Shown here one piece after another: positions 18,887-28,703 of a stretch of DNA of 64,000 bases. The stretch covers positions 1 through 64,000 of the forward strand of contig WBZZ01000090.1 in assembly GCA_019918135.1 (NCBI GenBank). The letters are read 5' to 3'. Both the position numbers and the translations under genes were made by a program. The DNA is from Paulinella micropora. Its lineage: Eukaryota; Cercozoa; Imbricatea; Euglyphida; Paulinellidae. Below the pieces are notes generated by a model, which had not been told where the DNA came from, searched no databases, and saw only the letters and a list, made by a program, of their open reading frames with translations. Each line of letters opens with the position of its first letter. Position 1 is the stretch's first letter.

Positions 18887-19033
18887 CCGCGCGCTACCGA
18901 GGGGGAAAGGAGACAGCGGGGTGTGGTTACGTAGGGCAGTAACCACGTACCCCTGCCGCACACGCGCTTCCTCCCCCCGGGCTGGCACGAGGGCCGGGTA
19001 AGGGGGAAGAGCGCGGGAGGGGGGGAGCGCAGC

Positions 19034-19056
19034 GGGGGGGGGGGGGGGGGGGGGGG
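19034..19056. repeat. G23 homopolymer between divergent LRR and SNF2 genes
   Basis: The intergenic region 18,887-19,236 also holds repeated CCCCTCGGCACG-like phrases. No gene is seen in it. Confidence 0.85.
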
Positions 19057-19236
19057 AGCGTGCCGCACGCCCCTCGGCACGCCCCTCGGCATGCCCCCCG
19101 GCCCGCCCCCCCGGCCCGCCCCCACGGCCGGCGGCTGGGGGAGGGGAGGGGCGGGGAGCTGAGCCGGGGGGGGCGCCGTCGCTCGCGAGGCGGACGGGCC
19201 ACCCCCCCCCCAAAAAACCCCAGCGTTGGCGCGGGC

Positions 19237-21263
19237 ATGGCGGCCAGCGCCACCGAACCGGCCGCCGGCCGCAGCCCCTTGCAGTTGCCGGGCGCCGGGC
19301 CAGAAACCCGGCGGCCAGAAGCCCGGCGGCCCAGGCTGACGAGCCTGCAGGAAGAGGCGGTGCAGTATGCGCTGAGCAAGAGGGGCCGGGCGCTGCTGGC
19401 GCTGCCCCCGGGCCGGGGCAAAACCGCCATCGCGCTGCACATCCTGACGCGGCTGAGCCAGGAGCAGAGTTTCCCCGCCCTGGTGCTGTCGCCGGCCTCG
19501 AACTGTGCGCACTGGCTCCAGGAGGCCGACCGGTGGTGTGGCATGCGGCACCGCCCGGAGACCTACCGGCGCCTGCGAGACGCTCCGCCCCCCGGCGCCC
19601 CGGATCCGCCCAGCCACGTGTGCGTCATCCGGGAGGGCCGCGACCTGTTCCCGCTGCCGGGCGCGCTGCTGTACATCATGTCGTACGAGATGGTCAGCGC
19701 GCTGGCCGCGGCCGGCCGCTTCCAGGGCCTGCGCCTGGGCTCGCTGGTGGTCGACGAGAGCCACCGCCTGCAGAACCCGCGCAGCAAGATTGCCTTCACG
19801 GTGCTGAGCCACTTCAACCAGCAGCAGGTGCCCTTCTGTCTCTGCCTGACCGGGACCCCCGCCAACCGGACGCGGCACCTGTGGCCGCAACTGCGGCTGC
19901 TCTGCCCCGACAGCGTCTGGAACAAGCGCGGGCCCGGCATGCCGCGGGGCGCGCTGACGTACGAGGAATTCGTGTTGCGCTACTGCGGGGGGCAGTACGT
20001 GCGCCGGGGCTTCGACCGCGCCACGGGCCGGCCGATACGTGTGCTGGACGCGGGGGCTCCACGAACCTGGGCGAGCTGTACCAGCGGCTGTCCAAGCTGT
20101 GCCTGTTCACGGGGGACGGGCTGGCCCGCGAGTGCGGGGTGCAGGTGTTCGCCGGCGCGGACGACGCTCGCGCGGGAGGAGGCGAGTTCACGTTCAGGCG
20201 CACGGTCGTGGTGTGCGAGCTCCGGCCCGCCCACCAGGCCCGCCTGGCCCGGCTGTGGCAGCAGGAAGCCGAGGCGGCGGCCCAGGTCACCGAGCTGCTG
20301 GGCGACGACGGGGAGCCCGAGCCCCCGGGCGCCGCCGTGCCGGCGGCCGCGCCGGCTGGTGGCGCGGGCTGGCAGGCGTGCCTGCTGGAGTTCGGGGCGC
20401 TGCCGGCCCGGGCGCCCCCGGGGTTGGCGCCCCCCGCCGCGTCGGCGCTGGTGCCGGCGCGCAAGCGGCGGCGCCTGGAGGACGAGAGCGCCGCGCCGGC
20501 GGCGCCGCCCGGGCGCCCGGAGGAGGAGGAGAGCGGGAGGGCCGCGCCGGCCGGGAGCGCACAACCCCCCTTCCGCCGCCTGTGCAAGATCCTGTCCTTT
20601 AGCCTGTACTATCAGGCCGCCATGCGGATCAAGGCCCGGATCGTGGCGCGCTTCTTCAAGCGGCACGTGCGCCCCCTGCTGCGCGAGCGGGCCCAGCCCC
20701 CCCACAAGTGCCTGCTGTTCTGCCACAACCACAGCTTCGTGGAGCTGCTGCAGGGGCTGCTGCTCCAGCACACGTGGGACGGCGACGACGGCGCGGCGGC
20801 CGACCGCTTCATCACACTCACGGGCACGACGCCGCAGCCCAAGCGGCCGGAACTCATCCGGCGTTTCCAACACGACCCGCGCTGCCAGGCCGCGGTCCTG
20901 AGCATTCTGGCAGCGGGGCAGGGCGTGCACCTGACGGCCGCCAACCACGTCTTTTTCTTCCAGCTGACCTGGAACGGGGGGAACCTGCTGCAGGCCGAGA
21001 AGCGCGCGTGCCGCACGGGCCAGCGCCGGCACGTCGATATCAAGTTGCTAGTGCTGGACTGTTTTATTGAGCGCCGGCAGCTGGAACTGAACCTGAGCAA
21101 GATCCGCAACCAGGCCTCCGTCCTCAACCAACAGGAACTGGCCGCGCACGGGCTGGCGTGCGAGACGGAGACGTTCCGTGCCTCGCGGCGGCGCCGCGGG
21201 GCCGCCGAGCCAGCGGCCGCGGAGCCCGAGCCAGCCGCGGCGCGGGAGGCGGCCACCGCGTAG
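19237..21263 (+). CDS. SNF2-family DNA helicase/translocase (SMARCAL1-like)
   Basis: About 675 residues. The ATG at 19,237 gives a short disordered lead and then the helicase core. Walker A PPGRGKT is at residues 57-63, the DEAH-type motif II is DESH at 173-176, motif III is LTGTPAN at 204-210, and the C-terminal RecA-like lobe has motif V (ILAAGQGVHLTAANH) and motif VI (QAEKRACRTGQ, matching the SNF2 form Q.EDR.HRIGQ). SNF2 proteins use ATP to translocate on double-stranded DNA. The compact core without chromodomain or bromodomain is closest in form to the SMARCAL1/ZRANB3 annealing helicases, but viral SNF2 proteins are diverse. A frame break near 20,055 (G run) separates the lobes; both sides read well. 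An Arg/Pro/Ala-rich insert lies between the lobes and an acidic/Ala tail ends the protein. Confidence 0.87.
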
Positions 21264-21354
21264 GCGGGGGAAGGGCGGAACGGAGCAGGGGGAAGGGAGG
21301 GCACTGCCTTTTCGTGCTGGCCTCCCCCCCTCGGGAGCGCACTCGGCGTGCCTC

Positions 21355-22986
21355 TCAGGTCTGGTGCCTGGCCTTCTTCTGGGGGCGCGGCCCGTCCGGG
21401 CCCTGTGTGTCGGCCCCCCAGGAGCTCTTCTTCTGCTGCAGGTTGTCGAGCTTGGCTTTGAGCTTCTCGATGGATTCTGGCTTCAGGCGCCAGCAGCAGT
21501 GGCAGGCCAGTGCGTAGAAAGCCAGGCTGCTGATGAGATGGCCCAAGTCACCCGGGGCGTTCCGCTTGCCTTTGTCGTACTGCTGGCGGAACGCACCCGC
21601 GATGGTATTTCCCCCGGGCTTCGTTCTGTGTACGTAGCGCTCCATCCGCTCCAGGAAGCCTCCGGGGGTGGGCGTGTTAGTCCACTGCACGTCGGCCAGC
21701 AGGTGCAAGGCCTCGGCCAGGCCTACCGCTGCGCTGCCCTCCCCGACCTCCTTCGCTTCTGTCCTCAGCACCTTCACCGCTTCCTCGAAAGGGCAGGAAA
21801 AGCCCTGCGGTGGCAACGAACCCTGGGCCGAGCCCTCCGGCACGCAAAGGACGCCTGCGTGCTCCATATCAATCAGCAGGTTAGCTACCGAGTTGGCCAA
21901 CGTAAAGAGGTACAGGGCCAGCGCCCAGGCGGCATCACTGTGCCATCGAAGAGATTCTCTCCACGCCATGGCTTGGGCTATAGGCACGGTCCACCTGTCG
22001 TACGGCTCTACGTCGATCAGCCTGACGACGGGGGCCTCTCCCTCCTGGACTTGCAACATATTATCAAACCTCAGGTCCAGGCAGCCGTAGGCTTTGTCTG
22101 GCTCCGTCTTTCGCAGCACCTGCACGTACCGAAGCAGGGTGCCGTGCACCGACTGCAGGACGCTGCGGTGCTCACTCTGTGTCTTCTGGGAGGCCAGCAG
22201 GGTGCTGACCATCTGGCCCAAGGGGAGGATATGCAGGATGAGATAGAACTTGCGCTCGACGGGCTCTTCGGCCGCAGGCGCATCGGCCTCGAACCTTTCA
22301 GCCGCTAGCTTTGCAGCAAAGATCTTTTCAGAATATTGCAACCAGTACGGATACTGAAGTGAGAGCCACCGCTTGCTTGCGGGCTCAAACAGGGAGCCTT
22401 CCAGCCGCGGGATCTCGCGGCACGTATCCTTGTACTGAAGTTGCTCGTCATTAAACACACACAGCTGTTGCATGAATGTGGCCACGTCGTACTCCACGGC
22501 CCACCCGTACAGCAAATGGCGGACGCCGACCTCTTCCGTGGCCAGCGCGTTGGCCCAGTCACGGCGGGCTGCTAGCTCGGCCTCGCTGAGGTACTCGTAG
22601 CCGGCTCGCACGACATAGGCAGTCGTCAGGCGAGTGACTACGTTGACGGACCCCGCACACACCCAGTCCTGGTCCCGGTCCTGGTCCCAGTCCTGGTCCT
22701 GAGTGCACTGGCACTCCTTGGTAGCTCTCGGGCAGGCCTCGTGCTCCTTTATCAGTGTTCTGAGCATAGCGTGCAGGGCGGCCAGCGGCCCCGGCGGACC
22801 GGCCAGCCCCCGGGCAGCGGGCGGCTCCTGGGCGGCGGACGACACCTGCTGCCACAGCCAGGCTAATTCGCCTGGGGGCTGGCCTGGCCTCGCCCCCTGG
22901 AGCCAGGCCGCCTTGCCCGGCAGTAGCTGGTGCGGCGGGTCGAGCGGGGCTGCCTCGCCCTGTCTACCGGCGGGTGACGAGGGCAT
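21355..22986 (-). CDS. Possible kinase-fold protein, otherwise unidentified
   Basis: 543 residues from the ATG at 22,986, uninterrupted; the frame upstream is low-complexity GC DNA. The middle contains GCLDLRFDNML followed ~20 residues later by VVRLIDVEPYD. This resembles the catalytic loop (HxDxxxxN) and metal-binding D of kinase-like and aminoglycoside-phosphotransferase folds, with Cys-Leu in place of the usual His. A glycine loop is not obvious, so it may be atypical or inactive. A repetitive DQDWDQDRDQDW stretch precedes the core. The tail is helical and basic (QQKKSSWG...QKKARHQT). The kinase call rests on two short motifs. Confidence 0.5.
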   Translation of the reverse strand: MPSSPAGRQGEAAPLDPPHQLLPGKAAWLQGARPGQPPGELAWLWQQVSSAAQEPPAARGLAGPPGPLAALHAMLRTLIKEHEACPRATKECQCTQDQDWDQDRDQDWVCAGSVNVVTRLTTAYVVRAGYEYLSEAELAARRDWANALATEEVGVRHLLYGWAVEYDVATFMQQLCVFNDEQLQYKDTCREIPRLEGSLFEPASKRWLSLQYPYWLQYSEKIFAAKLAAERFEADAPAAEEPVERKFYLILHILPLGQMVSTLLASQKTQSEHRSVLQSVHGTLLRYVQVLRKTEPDKAYGCLDLRFDNMLQVQEGEAPVVRLIDVEPYDRWTVPIAQAMAWRESLRWHSDAAWALALYLFTLANSVANLLIDMEHAGVLCVPEGSAQGSLPPQGFSCPFEEAVKVLRTEAKEVGEGSAAVGLAEALHLLADVQWTNTPTPGGFLERMERYVHRTKPGGNTIAGAFRQQYDKGKRNAPGDLGHLISSLAFYALACHCCWRLKPESIEKLKAKLDNLQQKKSSWGADTQGPDGPRPQKKARHQT

Positions 22987-23307
22987 ACGGGACCAGGCGA
23001 CGCGGGGGAGAAAGAGCTGGTGCGAGGGGCCTGCCCTGCCTGGTAGGGGGTTTGCCTCCAAGTACCCGAGCTCCCACGCCCCTGCCCCAACTGCACCCCT
23101 CTTTCCCCCCACCCCCCTTCCCCCAGTGCGCCCTGCCCGCGGCGCGGCGGGGAGGGGGCGCGCGCCCCCCGGCCCTCCCCTGCCCCCTCCCTGTCCCCGG
23201 CCGGCGCGCGCCCCCCTCCCCACGGTGCCGCGGGCAGGGCCCGGCGGGGGATGCGCACACGCCCCCCCCCCCCCCGGCCTCCGGGACCAGCTCCCCGGCG
23301 TAGGTGT

Positions 23308-24177
23308 ATGCCTGGCGCCTGCCCCTGCACACTTCTGACGCGGGGCGGGGGTGCTGCCACCACCAGCGAATGGCAGCCAACCCGAGGGCCGGCCGCGGGG
23401 CGCAAGGGGGCGGGAGCTCACTTGGCCCGGTACGAGCGACGGCGGAGGCACCAGCCGCTCCCGGTGGTGTGCCGCCGGCTCGTCGCCAGCTACCTCCTGT
23501 GCGCCGTGGACCTGGCCGCGCTGGCCGTGGTGTGGGACTTGGCCCCCCACCAGGGCAGGGCACAGCCCCGCCACTCCTGGAGGCTGTCCCACCTGCTGGC
23601 TGCCTGGGAGCAGCCGGCCGCCGGCCGGCCGCCGCGGGGCCCGGTCGAAGTGGTGGTCGACGTGGACGAGGGACTGCGGCTGGCCAAGATCGCCTTCGTG
23701 GCTCCGCTCTCCGTGCTAGGGGCCGGCCTGGGCCTGGACGTGCTGGCGCTGCACGTGGTGAGCGGCGCGCGGGGCTTCGACCTGGGCCGGAACCTCCGCG
23801 AGCCCCGCCCGCACGCGGTGACCGCGCCTACCTGCCAACTAGTCGAGCTGCGCGTCGAGGCGGACTGCCCGCGGCGGTTTGCCGCCGCGTGCAGCTTCCT
23901 CAGCCAGACCACGTTCCCCCGCTTGGAAACGCTGTGGCTAGCGTACGGCGGCCGGGACCGCCCCGCCGGCCTGTCGGAGCTCACACTCTGCTTCCAGTGC
24001 CTGCGCTTCCCCCGCCTGCGCGTCCTGGTGCTGGGCCCGCTGCCGGCGGCCCTCACTGGCCAAGTGTGGGCCGACACGGACGTGGTCTTCCGGGGTTACG
24101 CGTGGCCTGGTTCTAGCCTGGGCAGGCGGCCGGCCCGGTTCCGGGAGGAGCCAGCCCCCGGGCCTAAGTCACGCTAG
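23308..24177 (+). CDS. F-box-like / LRR-like protein
   Basis: The frame is open from 23,251; I take the ATG at 23,308, though a later start is possible because the first ~40 codons are low-complexity. The segment LPVVCRRLVASYLLCAVDLA has the look of an F-box (LP...I..YL...DL..L). The rest alternates hydrophobic strands and helices typical of irregular LRRs (LVELRVEADCPRRF, LETLWLAY, LRVLVLGPLP). F-box proteins bridge SKP1/cullin ubiquitin ligases to targets. Ends TCACGCTAGCCTAGCTAG. Confidence 0.55.
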   Translation: MPGACPCTLLTRGGGAATTSEWQPTRGPAAGRKGAGAHLARYERRRRHQPLPVVCRRLVASYLLCAVDLAALAVVWDLAPHQGRAQPRHSWRLSHLLAAWEQPAAGRPPRGPVEVVVDVDEGLRLAKIAFVAPLSVLGAGLGLDVLALHVVSGARGFDLGRNLREPRPHAVTAPTCQLVELRVEADCPRRFAAACSFLSQTTFPRLETLWLAYGGRDRPAGLSELTLCFQCLRFPRLRVLVLGPLPAALTGQVWADTDVVFRGYAWPGSSLGRRPARFREEPAPGPKSR

Positions 24178-24456
24178 CCTAGCTAGTCCGGTCCTAAAAC
24201 CACCGTGGCGCGCTCCGGCAACCGGGGGGGGGGCACCCCCCTCTCCCCCCCCTCGGCACCCGACGCTTCTCCCTGCCGGCGCAAGCCCCGCGTCCACCTC
24301 GTTTCCTTCCCTCCTCGCTAGCCTCCCCCCTTACTCTCTCTCTCTCTCTCTCTCCGTCCCCCGCCCGGCCCGCCAGCCGGGGACCCGGCACCACCGGCCT
24401 ACTGTGCCAAAGGCGGATCGTTTCGTGACAAGGGTACGAGCCAACCTGCGCTGACT

Positions 24457-25113
24457 ATGGGAGCCGCCGGTTCCAGGCACGAAGAGGAGGAGTCGGGTGA
24501 TCAGGCAACGGGCCCGGGGCCCGAAGCCCCCCACCTGTCTGTCCACGACCTGCTGACAGGGCAAATCAACGAGGTTCCCTCGGAGCTGCTAGTCCAGCTA
24601 CAATCTGCGATTCAGAGGAAGATAGCCGGACTGCTCCAGAAGAATGCATTTCCTTTACTGGAGCTGAATCCCGAGGACGTGTACTTCGGCGCGCCAGGCG
24701 AAGCCGAGCCTAGGGTCACTACCGGTGCAGGACCAAGTCCGACACAGTCCTCGCGGCAGCTGAACCGCCTGGTCTGCCAGATTATGCAATTTGAGGACGG
24801 CCGCCGGACTCAGGGCGCGCAGTCTCTGTCTGCCGTGCAGGCCTGGGCTGTCCTTTTTTACCTCTGTGGGGCCTTTTGGGCGCGGCAAACCGAGCCCGCT
24901 AAGAGGCGGCGGCTGGAACGGCAATTGCGCCAGGCAATGGCACGGGTCACGCCAGAGGGCCACGGGGCCAGCGAGAGGCAGTGGGCGCTGCTCAGCCGCG
25001 TCCGTAACAGGCTGTCTGCTTTGGAAATCGTGTTGGGACAGCCGCAGCAGAGGAGAGGGCGGCGGCTGACCAGGAGGGGTCAGGCCTCCTCAGCCACAGC
25101 CAGGTCGCGGTAA
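24457..25113 (+). CDS. N-myristoylation-motif protein, unidentified
   Basis: Starts MGAAGSRHE. Gly2 with Ser6 is the classic N-myristoyltransferase signal (MGxxxS), so the protein is probably lipid-anchored to a membrane. The 218-residue frame then has an acidic stretch, helices and a basic, Arg-rich end. It does not show the cysteine pattern of the L1R/F9L entry proteins. The frame ending at 25,113 looks artificial: from about 25,030 the coding signal moves to another frame that continues to 25,451 (next entry). Upstream at 24,336-24,353 is a (CT)n tract; no promoter motif is evident. Confidence 0.65.
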   Translation: MGAAGSRHEEEESGDQATGPGPEAPHLSVHDLLTGQINEVPSELLVQLQSAIQRKIAGLLQKNAFPLLELNPEDVYFGAPGEAEPRVTTGAGPSPTQSSRQLNRLVCQIMQFEDGRRTQGAQSLSAVQAWAVLFYLCGAFWARQTEPAKRRRLERQLRQAMARVTPEGHGASERQWALLSRVRNRLSALEIVLGQPQQRRGRRLTRRGQASSATARSR

Positions 25114-25451
25114 ACGACGAGACGGAAGGTCCAAGCAGTAGTATCCCGTCTCAAGGAGGAGAACAGGAAACAGGCAACGAGCCCAGTCGACCGCCTGGCG
25201 GCCAAGCGGCGGCGCTCGTGGCGGCCGAGAACTTCCTGCGGGAGGCCAATCACGTCGTCGAAAGCCTGCCCGGCGGGCCGGCGGGCGCTACGATTTCGCT
25301 GCCCTCCTTGGGGGAAGGCAGCGCGAGCCCCGCGCACCAGGGTCTCGAGCGCGTGCAGGCCGCCCTCAGCCTGTGCCACGCAGTCGCCAAGTGCACCCAC
25401 TGCGGGCGCCAGGTCGACACCCACACCGGCAAGGGGCACCGTCGTGAGTGA
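25030..25451 (+). CDS. Likely C-terminal part of the myristoylated protein (frame-shifted)
   Basis: A frame with no ATG near its beginning continues directly after the MGAAGS gene. It holds a Ser/Gly/Glu-rich linker, a helical segment (NFLREANHVVESL) and a terminal CHAVAKCTHCGRQVDTHTGKGH with a CxxC and nearby Cys/His that could bind zinc. Absence of a start and the same orientation suggest one gene (24,457-25,451) with a frame break near 25,030-25,050. Confidence 0.5.
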
Positions 25452-25515
25452 GGGAGAGAAGAAAAAGCGGGGAGGGGGCAGTGGGTGGCGGGGGGCAAAC
25501 GCCGAGCGGCCAACC

Positions 25516-26697
25516 CTACGTGGTCTGTGAGTCATTAAAAGTAACCGTCCTCGGCCGCCTGCTCGTCGTCCTCGCCCGGCGGCCCGGCCTCGGTCTTCCA
25601 CCCCGCCGGCCCCGGCTGGTAGTCCGCCGGCCACCCAGCCGGCCCCGGGGGGAGTCCGTGGAGGAGCGGGGCGGGGGCGCCCGTGCCTGGCCGCGCTGCG
25701 ACGACGTGCGCGGCGCCGGCCGGCGGCGTGCCAGGGGCCAGGCGGCCGGACCCCGCTCCGGGCCCTGGCGCACGGGCTGGTAACCGCGCCGCCCCCCCGG
25801 CCAGCGCCGCCACGCGGCGCCGCAGTAGCAGCACGCCGAGGCTAGCGCGAGCGCCACGCCGACCCACAGCCACGCGGGCGGCGCGGACCACCAGCACAGG
25901 ACCCCCCAGGCCGACCGCCACTGGTCCGAGTGGAGGCGCGCGACGGGGCCCTGCGTCCAGGCCGCGGGGTCCAGCACCAGCACGGCCTCGGGCAGGCCCA
26001 TGACCTGCCAAGTATGGGTCTCGTTCGCGAGCGGGGCGGGGTCCTGGACGCCGGCGAGCTGCGCCAGCGCGTCGGCCAGCGCGGCGCCCGGCAGGTCGGC
26101 GGGCTCACCCCAGAGCGACCGCCCCCAGCCCCGGTCCTGCAGGCGTGAGTGCAGGAACTGCAGCACGTAGTACGGCGTCCGGGCGCCGGGCAGAGCGGCC
26201 CAGAAGATGGCGGGCCCCGGCAGCAGCAGGCTGTCGGCTATGCCGGGGCCGGGCCACGTGGTCCAGGGGGACAGCAGCTCTAGTTCCCTGGCCGCGTAAG
26301 CACCCCCCAGCCGGTGCACGAGGGCGAGCCCGCCCAGGACACTCCGTTCGGGCGCCCGGGCTAGGTGTTGGTAGGCGTTCCAGACGTCCGGGTAGTACAA
26401 GAACACGAGGCAGCTGACTTCGCTCTCCGACCACATGGCGTGCGTAGCATTGGGCAGCAGCCTGGACCACGACAGGCTCCATTGCCACTGGCTGGACAGC
26501 CTTCCGCGTGCCCGGTCGGCACATTGGCCCGTCTCCACAATCTGGTGCAGCAACGGCGCGGTGACGCTCGCCAGTTCACGCTCCTTGGCCCGCACGGCCT
26601 CGACACACTGTGCCTGCCGCGACAACAGCCCGGCGACGCCCCAGGCCAGGCCCAGCGCCCAGCAGCAGTACGCCAATGGCCACCAACGCAGGTGCAC
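25516..26697 (-). CDS. Two-span membrane protein, possibly a degenerate GT32-type glycosyltransferase
   Basis: 393 residues. An N-terminal hydrophobic segment (about residues 5-25, AYCCWALGLAWGVAGLL) is a signal anchor. A second one (AWLWVGVALALASACC, about 260-280) precedes a very basic Arg/Pro tail. In between, FLYYPDVWNAYQHLARAPE followed by LALVHRLGGAYAARELELL recalls the ADLxRYxxLYxxGGxYxDxD region of GT32 sugar transferases, but the metal-binding DxD is absent. The resemblance may be coincidental. Single uninterrupted frame. Convergent with the myristoylated protein gene (65-bp gap). Confidence 0.55.
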   Translation of the reverse strand: MHLRWWPLAYCCWALGLAWGVAGLLSRQAQCVEAVRAKERELASVTAPLLHQIVETGQCADRARGRLSSQWQWSLSWSRLLPNATHAMWSESEVSCLVFLYYPDVWNAYQHLARAPERSVLGGLALVHRLGGAYAARELELLSPWTTWPGPGIADSLLLPGPAIFWAALPGARTPYYVLQFLHSRLQDRGWGRSLWGEPADLPGAALADALAQLAGVQDPAPLANETHTWQVMGLPEAVLVLDPAAWTQGPVARLHSDQWRSAWGVLCWWSAPPAWLWVGVALALASACCYCGAAWRRWPGGRRGYQPVRQGPERGPAAWPLARRRPAPRTSSQRGQARAPPPRSSTDSPRGRLGGRRTTSRGRRGGRPRPGRRARTTSRRPRTVTFNDSQTT

Positions 26698-27654
26698 AGC
26701 CCCACGGCTCCACCACGGACGGGCCGGAATGTGGTGACGGGGTCAGGGCACGGTGCTCGGGTGGGAGAGGGGGGGGGGGGGGTCACCCCCCCGGGAAGGG
26801 GGGGAGGGGGGGGCGCGTTCTCTCTGCCTCCCTACACCCCCCCCCCCTCCCCGCCCGACCTGGGGAATTATTCCAACCTCACTTTCCCCCGCTCCCGGTC
26901 GCCCGGAGTCCGTCGGCGTAGGAGGGGGGGGGTGGCTCGGGCGCAGGACACACACCCTCCTCTCCCTGTGACTCCCTGAGTTTGGAGGGGGGGGGCCCCG
27001 ACCCCCTGAGTTTGGCAGGGGGGGACCCTGGCATCCCGTGCCTTCCTTTTTTTTCTCCTGGGGGGGGGGGGCCCTGGCATCCCCCGTGCCTTGATTCTTT
27101 TCTCCTGGGGGGGGGGGGTGTTCTCGAGCTTGTCTCAAAAGTGTCTCAAGAGAGGGGGGGGGTGTCACTCGAGCTTGTCTCAAGAGTCTCAAGAGAGAGG
27201 AGGCCCTCGTCGTCCCGCTCCTTCTCTGGCGCCCCCCCCCCCCTTCCCATGCGACCGGGGTCTAGAGTGACCCCCCCAGGGAGGTTGCTTGCTCCCTGCG
27301 CCTCCCTGAGAGGGGGGGGGGGTGCCTCTTCCCAGAGGGGGGGGTGCCTCCTCCCAGAGGGGGGTGCCTCCTCCGAGCAGGAGGACCCCCCCCCCCTTAC
27401 CCTACCCCCTTCCGGCCCCCTAGGGGGGTCCACCTGCCGCGGGGCCCGGGACCCGCGGCCACAGCGCTCCGCGACCTGGGCGGCCACCACGCGGGGGAGG
27501 GGCAGACCGAACCCCCGCGCCCCAGCGGGGGGGGGGGGGGGGAGAGAGGCACCCGCGCCGGGTGTGCCGCGTGCAGCCCGGCCCGGGGCGTGGAGCGCCG
27601 GAGGGGTCTCCGGGGGGGGGGGCCTGGCGCCGAGCAGCCACCGCAAAATAGCGC
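26698..27654. other. ~950-bp G/C-homopolymer-rich intergenic region
   Basis: Dense G and C runs with short repeated phrases: CCCTGAGTTTGG twice, a CCTGGCATCCC(CC)GTGCCTT phrase twice, CTCGAGCTTGTCTCAA twice, and CCTCYTCCCAGAGGGGGG several times. The ORFs here on both strands are low-complexity and I reject them as genes. Confidence 0.7.
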
Positions 27655-28703
27655 ATGGCTAGCGAGAGATGGAGCGGGGGGGCCTCGGTGCGTGCGGCAC
27701 AGGCCCCCGACCTGCCCATCCTGCGAGAGCTGGTGGAACGTTCGTCGGGCACCCACGCAGACACCGGGTTCAGGCACAACTGGAACCTCCTGGCGAGCGC
27801 ACTAGCCGAGCCCGGGAGGCTGTTGCTGGTGTACGAAGAAGGTGAGCAGCTGCTAGCGTACGCGCTGCTGTCGGTAGCCGACGGCCGGCGCCTGGACCTC
27901 TGTGAAGTAGACGTGGGGCGACGACGCCAGGGGATCGGCAGCGCCTTCGTGGCGGGGTTGCTGGCGTACCTGGCCCGCACGACCCCCGCCGATTACCTGG
28001 TGCTGCGCCGTGAGCCGCAGCACGACTACACCTTCTGGCTCTCACGGGGGTGGGAGCCAGCCGGAGCGGGGCGGGCGCAGGTGCTGTGCCGCGACATCCC
28101 GCGGCCGGCGGACGGACTGGCTGGGCTGCGGCAGCGGCTCCGCGGAGTGCAAACTTGCGCCGTGCACTTGCTGTTCGGGTCCGGGGCTTGGACCGTGCCG
28201 GCGCGTGCGGCACCGGCGGCGGGCGCCGCCCGCTGCGTACCCTGGACGCGGGACAGGCCGTACCCCCAGCGCACACTGGCGTTCCCCGCCCTGCGAGTGG
28301 CCGGCCGCGTCTATTTTCCGTTCAAGGTGGTCGAGCAGCAGCGCCGCGCGGGGGGTACACCAAGCTGCTCGGTCTGGTCCACGGGCAGGCGGTCTTCTTC
28401 GGGCCCCTCATGGCGGGGCGCGACGTGGTGGCGCCCGGCGCGGCGGGGCTGGGCGTGCGTCCGACGGGGGCCGCTAGCTTCTGGCTCTGGGGGCTGCGCC
28501 TGCCCGGGCAGGCGCCCCCCCGGCCCGCAGAGGCCGGTCCGCCGGACCTCGCACTGGAGAGGCGCTGGTTCCAGCACGTGGACCTCGTGGCGCTAGCCCT
28601 AGCCTACGCACGCCTGGATCTCGGCGCGGCCCGGCAGCCCCGCCAGGCGCGGTCACCGCGGGCGGGCGACGGCGGCGGGCGTGACGCAGGTGGCGCAGGC
28701 TAG
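27655..28703 (+). CDS. GNAT-family N-acetyltransferase with C-terminal extension
   Basis: About 349 residues allowing one frame break. GNAT enzymes move an acetyl group from acetyl-CoA to an amine on protein or small molecule. The N-terminal ~150 residues form the domain: a first strand (VRAAQAPDLPILRELV), central strands (LLAYALLSV) and motif A, LCEVDVGRRRQGIGSAF, whose R90-R-Q-G93-I-G95 fits the Q/RxxGxG/A acetyl-CoA pyrophosphate loop. The C-terminal ~180 residues (with FPALRVAGRVYFPFKVVEQ) are unfamiliar and may be a second, diverged GNAT half. A G run near 28,350 causes the break. The stop TAG at 28,701-28,703 overlaps a stop for the convergent LRR gene within GGCTAGCC. Confidence 0.75.

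Noticed and set aside
26743..27646. Proline- or glycine-rich ORFs in the G/C-run region
   Set aside because: They consist of translated homopolymers and short repeats, and their frames would change with a single slip.
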